NCBI GenBank assembly: GCA_029269125.1
Contig: JARHXX010000014.1
Span: forward strand, 1 to 64,000
DNA length: 64,000 bases
From: Kiritimatiellaeota bacterium B1221
GTDB taxonomy: Bacteria > Verrucomicrobiota > Kiritimatiellia > SS1-B-03-39 > UBA6053
Reading direction: 5' to 3'
Below the pieces are notes generated by a model, which did no database searches, had not been told where the DNA came from, and saw nothing but the letters and a program-made list of their open reading frames with translations. Position 1 is the stretch's first letter, and every line of letters starts with the position of its first letter. The translations under genes and the position numbers were made by a program. Positions 61,435-64,000 of this stretch are shown here, piece after piece.

Positions 61435-61920
61435 CGAGATTCTCAGGGTTTGTGTAAAAAAAAGGGAACGCTCCCTCTACGCCAGCCCCCTTCATAGGTC
61501 AACAATTAATCGGTATCGGCTTCCGGCACTTCTCAAAACGTTTCGTCTGGTGAAAACGTACCCGGCACGGGCCACACCTTCAGGACCTTTTTCACCCTTT
61601 TCTCAAAAAACCCCTGTGAAATTCTCATTCCTGCAAAGGACCAATCCCCTTGAACCAATCATATTAACCTTAATAAGATAATTTAAACCCAAAAATCAAC
61701 CAATTTCAGGATAAGGATTAAAAATTGCTTCGTTAAATGCGAATGGTGAGTGTGAATTCTTTTGAACATACCAAGAGTGACATTCGTCTCATAGCCGACA
61801 AGCCGCCCCGTTAATGACTTGTCAGGATCGAAACCTATTATCTATTCGTCTTTTTTTGATATTTACCACATACTCCCCTATGACTAAATCACAACCTCCA
61901 TCCCCAATCGTCCCTTATTT
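61435..61920. other. Intergenic region between tig and a lipoprotein gene
   Basis: These 486 bases hold no supported gene. Besides the minus-strand promoter candidate, I see AT-rich sequence near 61660-61740, a weak GG-N10-GC site (61715-61728), and GACAAG with CTTGTC as an inverted pair around 61797-61833. No known RNA family was recognised. Confidence 0.4.
61474..61502 (-). promoter_or_regulatory. Candidate promoter of tig-clpP-clpX
   Basis: On the minus strand TTGACC (61502-61497), a 17-base spacer and TAGAGG (61479-61474) form a plausible sigma-70 promoter about 40 bases before tig. Confidence 0.4.
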
Positions 61921-62397
61921 ATGAAAAAATTATCCCTTTTACTCAGTGCATCCTTCTTTCTCTTTCTCACGATGGGATGTGATTTATCCGGAGAAAGCGC
62001 CAACGATCTGATCGCAGAAGCGGAAGATGCCTATGCCGCCAGTACCGAGAGCGCAACTACATCCGGAGCGACCACCACAAGTACTGATACGGCCACGTCC
62101 AGTAGCAGCACTGCCGGTTTCCTTTGGAAACCCGTCAGTGAAAGTAACGGAAACCTGGTGGTGCTCCTTCCCTCCTCCACCCAGGGACGCACCCAACAGG
62201 TCTGCACCATTTCCGGTGCTTTCGGATCCGAATCTGCTCCGATGCGTCATGAAACCCATAACGGCGGACGCCCCCACTTCTACTTCGGCAAACCCGGCGG
62301 CTCCTACGGCACCAACATTACAGTACAGGCCCCCCTCACAGATGGGTCCATCTTTTCAACCGTGGTTGCGGATGGGTCTGCCCGCACCGAAAAATAA
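61921..62397 (+). CDS. Small predicted lipoprotein, Ser/Thr-rich
   Basis: A 158-residue exported protein. The signal sequence ends LTMGC, so cysteine 20 is the likely lipid anchor. A low-complexity serine, threonine and alanine linker (SATTSGATTTSTDTATSSSS) leads to a small beta-rich domain (GFLWKPVSESNGNLVVLLP and ISGAFGSESAPMRHETHNGG) of unknown function. The linker is typical of surface lipoproteins. The terminator at 62414 ends the unit. Confidence 0.75.
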   Translation: MKKLSLLLSASFFLFLTMGCDLSGESANDLIAEAEDAYAASTESATTSGATTTSTDTATSSSSTAGFLWKPVSESNGNLVVLLPSSTQGRTQQVCTISGAFGSESAPMRHETHNGGRPHFYFGKPGGSYGTNITVQAPLTDGSIFSTVVADGSARTEK

Positions 62398-62413
62398 TTC
62401 GGCTCAGGCCTGA

Positions 62414-62443
62414 AATCCCGGCGGTGAAGCCGGGATTTTTTTT
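62414..62443 (+). terminator. Rho-independent terminator after the lipoprotein
   Basis: AATCCCGGC and GCCGGGATT (9 bp) pair around GGTGAA, followed by eight T (62436-62443). Confidence 0.92.
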
Positions 62444-62497
62444 GCCTATTCCATATTGGGGATTGCCGGAAAGCGTCCCCCCATGATAGAAAACCCT

Positions 62498-63562
62498 ATG
62501 GCAAAACAATATACTGTAGGCGTTTTCCCCGGCGATGGCCAAGGCCCTCCCGTCATCGAAGCCGCAACCAAGGTGCTCAGCGCCGCCGGAAAGAAATTCG
62601 GTTTTTCGATCCAATTCAAGGAATACCCCTACTCTGGTGAACACTACTTAAACACCGGTGAACTCCTTCCGGAAACCACCCTTCAGGAACTCCGCGAACT
62701 CCCCGCAATTCTTTTCGGAGGGGTTGGCCACCCCGAAGTCACCCCCGGTCTGCTCTCACGTGAAATTCTTCTGAAAATTGCGGATCGGCTCGATCTCTAC
62801 ATCTCCGAACGCCCGGTTCGCTTAATGCCCGGTGTGAAAAGCTACCTGCGAACCAAAAACAATGAAGCCATCGATTACGTCATCATCCGCGAACATTCCG
62901 GAGGACTCAACGGAAAAATAGGAGGCTCCGTATTAAAAGGAACCTCCGGGGAAACCGCACAGGAAACCCTGATGTACAGCCGTTATCAGGTCGAACGCTG
63001 TCTCCGCTACGCTTTTCAAGTGGCCGCCTCCCCCAACCGGAACGGGAAATTGACCCTGACCAGCAAAAGCAGCCTGCAACCCCACGTCTATGACCTTTGG
63101 TCCCGGGTCTTCAAGGAAATGGGCGAGACCGAATTCCCCCATATCGAACGAAATTATATCGAAGTGGACGACATTTGCATGCAACTCGTCCGCTATCCGG
63201 AAATCTTCGATGTCATCGTCACCGGCAATCTTACCGGTGATATTCTGGCAAATGTGGGCGCGGTCAGTCAGGGAGGGGCGGGATACGCCAGCATCGGCAG
63301 CCTTCATCCGGGAAAAACCGGAATGTTCGGCCCCATGCGGGCCAGTGCCGAGTTTTACGAAACCTCCCACCTGCAAGCCAACCCCATCGCCGCCATCAGC
63401 GCCGCCACCATGCTCTTACGCTACCTGGGACAGGAACCCGCAGCCGCAAAAATCGAAGAGGCCATGATCATCACTCTGGCAACCGAAGTCATGGCGGAAG
63501 GCACCCTCCTCTCCCGCTTTCAAACCTTGGAAGTGGCGGAAATGATTATCAATCGACTGTAA
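62498..63562 (+). CDS. Isopropylmalate/isocitrate dehydrogenase-family enzyme
   Basis: A 354-residue beta-decarboxylating dehydrogenase of the LeuB/Icd family. The dinucleotide loop is GVFPGDGQGPPVIEAA; REHSGGLNG, YSRYQVERCLRYAF and SKSSLQ are in place of the usual RENTGG, tyrosine and catalytic-lysine segments. The metal-site segment reads GNLTGDILANVGAVSQGG: the first aspartate is kept, but where the family has SD it has AN. 3-Isopropylmalate is one possible substrate. ATG 62498 is preferred; ATG 62483 is also possible. No leu gene is nearby. Confidence 0.8.
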   Translation: MAKQYTVGVFPGDGQGPPVIEAATKVLSAAGKKFGFSIQFKEYPYSGEHYLNTGELLPETTLQELRELPAILFGGVGHPEVTPGLLSREILLKIADRLDLYISERPVRLMPGVKSYLRTKNNEAIDYVIIREHSGGLNGKIGGSVLKGTSGETAQETLMYSRYQVERCLRYAFQVAASPNRNGKLTLTSKSSLQPHVYDLWSRVFKEMGETEFPHIERNYIEVDDICMQLVRYPEIFDVIVTGNLTGDILANVGAVSQGGAGYASIGSLHPGKTGMFGPMRASAEFYETSHLQANPIAAISAATMLLRYLGQEPAAAKIEEAMIITLATEVMAEGTLLSRFQTLEVAEMIINRL

Positions 63563-63577
63563 GGCCGGAGGTCGGGG

Positions 63578-63628
63578 GCGGATAAAGTTGAAATCTCAAA
63601 TCCTAAACCTCAAATCTCAAATCTGAAA
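63578..63628. repeat. Simple AAATCTCAAATC-type repeat
   Basis: Short words AATCTCAAATC and AACCTCAAATC recur in a stretch of about 50 bases between convergent genes. It is low-complexity intergenic DNA with no coding sense. Confidence 0.6.
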
Positions 63629-63631
63629 CTT

Positions 63632-64000
63632 TTACTCCGCCCTCGTCCCCAACGAGACTTCTCCGCTATGCAAAGTATGCAGCTTTCCTTCATCATCTCG
63701 CAATAACAACGCGCCTTGGGCATTCACATCTTCCGCCACCCCGGAAAGAACCGTATCATTCGGCATTTGCACCCGCACCCGCTTACCCGGCGTCAGCGCC
63801 CCCTCCCGCCATCCATCCAAAATCGCGGAGGCATCTCCCGCCCACGCCAACGCCAACTGCGCATCCAACTCCGCGAGGATCGCCACCAACAAATCGCTCC
63901 GCCGCCAGGTTTTACCTGTTTCAGAAGCCAGCGAACAGGCAATCTCCCGAATCTCTTCCGGAAATTGATCCGCAGATGTATTCACATTCAGCCCCATTCC
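63632..64000 (-). CDS. birA: Biotin--[acetyl-CoA-carboxylase] ligase, 3' part
   Basis: The C-terminal part of a biotin protein ligase, cut by the end of the window; the 5' end lies beyond 64000. It begins within the catalytic domain at GMGLNVNTS, a conserved BirA strand, followed by a helical segment (SDLLVAILAELDAQLALAW) and the C-terminal SH3-like domain (GKRVRVQMPNDTVLSGVAEDVNAQGALLLRDDEGKLHTLHSGEVSL). The enzyme attaches biotin to the carrier protein of acetyl-CoA carboxylase. It converges on the dehydrogenase gene at 62498. Confidence 0.88.
   Translation of the reverse strand, partial: GMGLNVNTSADQFPEEIREIACSLASETGKTWRRSDLLVAILAELDAQLALAWAGDASAILDGWREGALTPGKRVRVQMPNDTVLSGVAEDVNAQGALLLRDDEGKLHTLHSGEVSLGTRAE

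Noticed and set aside
60211..61497. Open frame of 428 codons on the plus strand across tig
   Set aside because: It is the antisense of trigger factor, with phenylalanine- and histidine-rich nonsense composition.
61715..61728. Second sigma-54-type site, GG-N10-GC
   Set aside because: The -24 box is otherwise unlike TGGCACG and lies almost 200 bases from the next gene, so it is probably chance.

Overview
The window reads as one contiguous chromosomal segment of a Gram-negative bacterium of the PVC group, most likely a Verrucomicrobiota member of the Opitutae or Puniceicoccales type (inference). Support comes from two PEP-CTERM proteins, two tandem proteins with an SHD1-like N-terminus, a LacI regulator beside a large glycoside hydrolase, several Gfo/Idh/MocA-type sugar genes, a Chlor_Arch_YYY-type membrane protein, an ADP-heptose epimerase (hence LPS) and an ExbB/ExbD operon. 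No phage gene, insertion sequence, CRISPR array or rRNA gene was seen; one tRNA (Glu) is present.

Layout: 1-8.4 kb holds a Gfo/Idh/MocA oxidoreductase, rpoN, an outer-membrane-like protein, and a FadR-type regulator divergent from a dehydrogenase, isomerase and 2-hydroxyacid dehydrogenase operon. A minus-strand lacI, glycoside hydrolase and solute-binding protein set follows (7.4-12.2 kb), with a PEP-CTERM protein divergent from lacI. At 13-16.2 kb are a zinc-ribbon PspC protein, an MFS carrier and hisS. At 16.5-23.8 kb lies a complete five-gene peptide-type ABC importer whose binding protein is enlarged by two copies of a helical module. At 24-30.6 kb are a lipoprotein, a 1286-residue GT-C/YYY membrane protein and two tandem SHD1-like paralogues.

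At 30.7-37.9 kb is a signalling island: a receiver, a fused Hpt-REC-PP2C-HATPase protein and a STAS protein, meeting tail to tail a hybrid kinase with three receivers and no Hpt that is coupled to two polytopic membrane proteins. The parts fit a phosphorelay that feeds a partner switch. From 38 to 48 kb are an M28 peptidase, class II fructose-bisphosphate aldolase, a second PEP-CTERM protein, a peroxiredoxin behind a 541-base AT-rich gap, AraC and a GH4 glycosidase with repeated operator-like sites, an OFA transporter, a TSUP permease and an M20 peptidase.

At 48.4-54.4 kb is an envelope operon of two TPR-type proteins, ExbB and three ExbD paralogues. It is followed by a Tat-type superoxide dismutase, a class IV aminotransferase, tRNA-Glu, hldD, the tig-clpP-clpX proteostasis operon, a lipoprotein, an isopropylmalate dehydrogenase-like enzyme and the 3' part of birA cut by the window end.

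Recurring intergenic signals are compact palindromes with a TCC or TTC loop, strong U-tract terminators, and operator-like repeats in the divergent regulator intervals. Starts were moved to internal codons where a Shine-Dalgarno site, gene overlap or family alignment favoured them. All functional calls rest on recognising motifs by eye; no database search was run.
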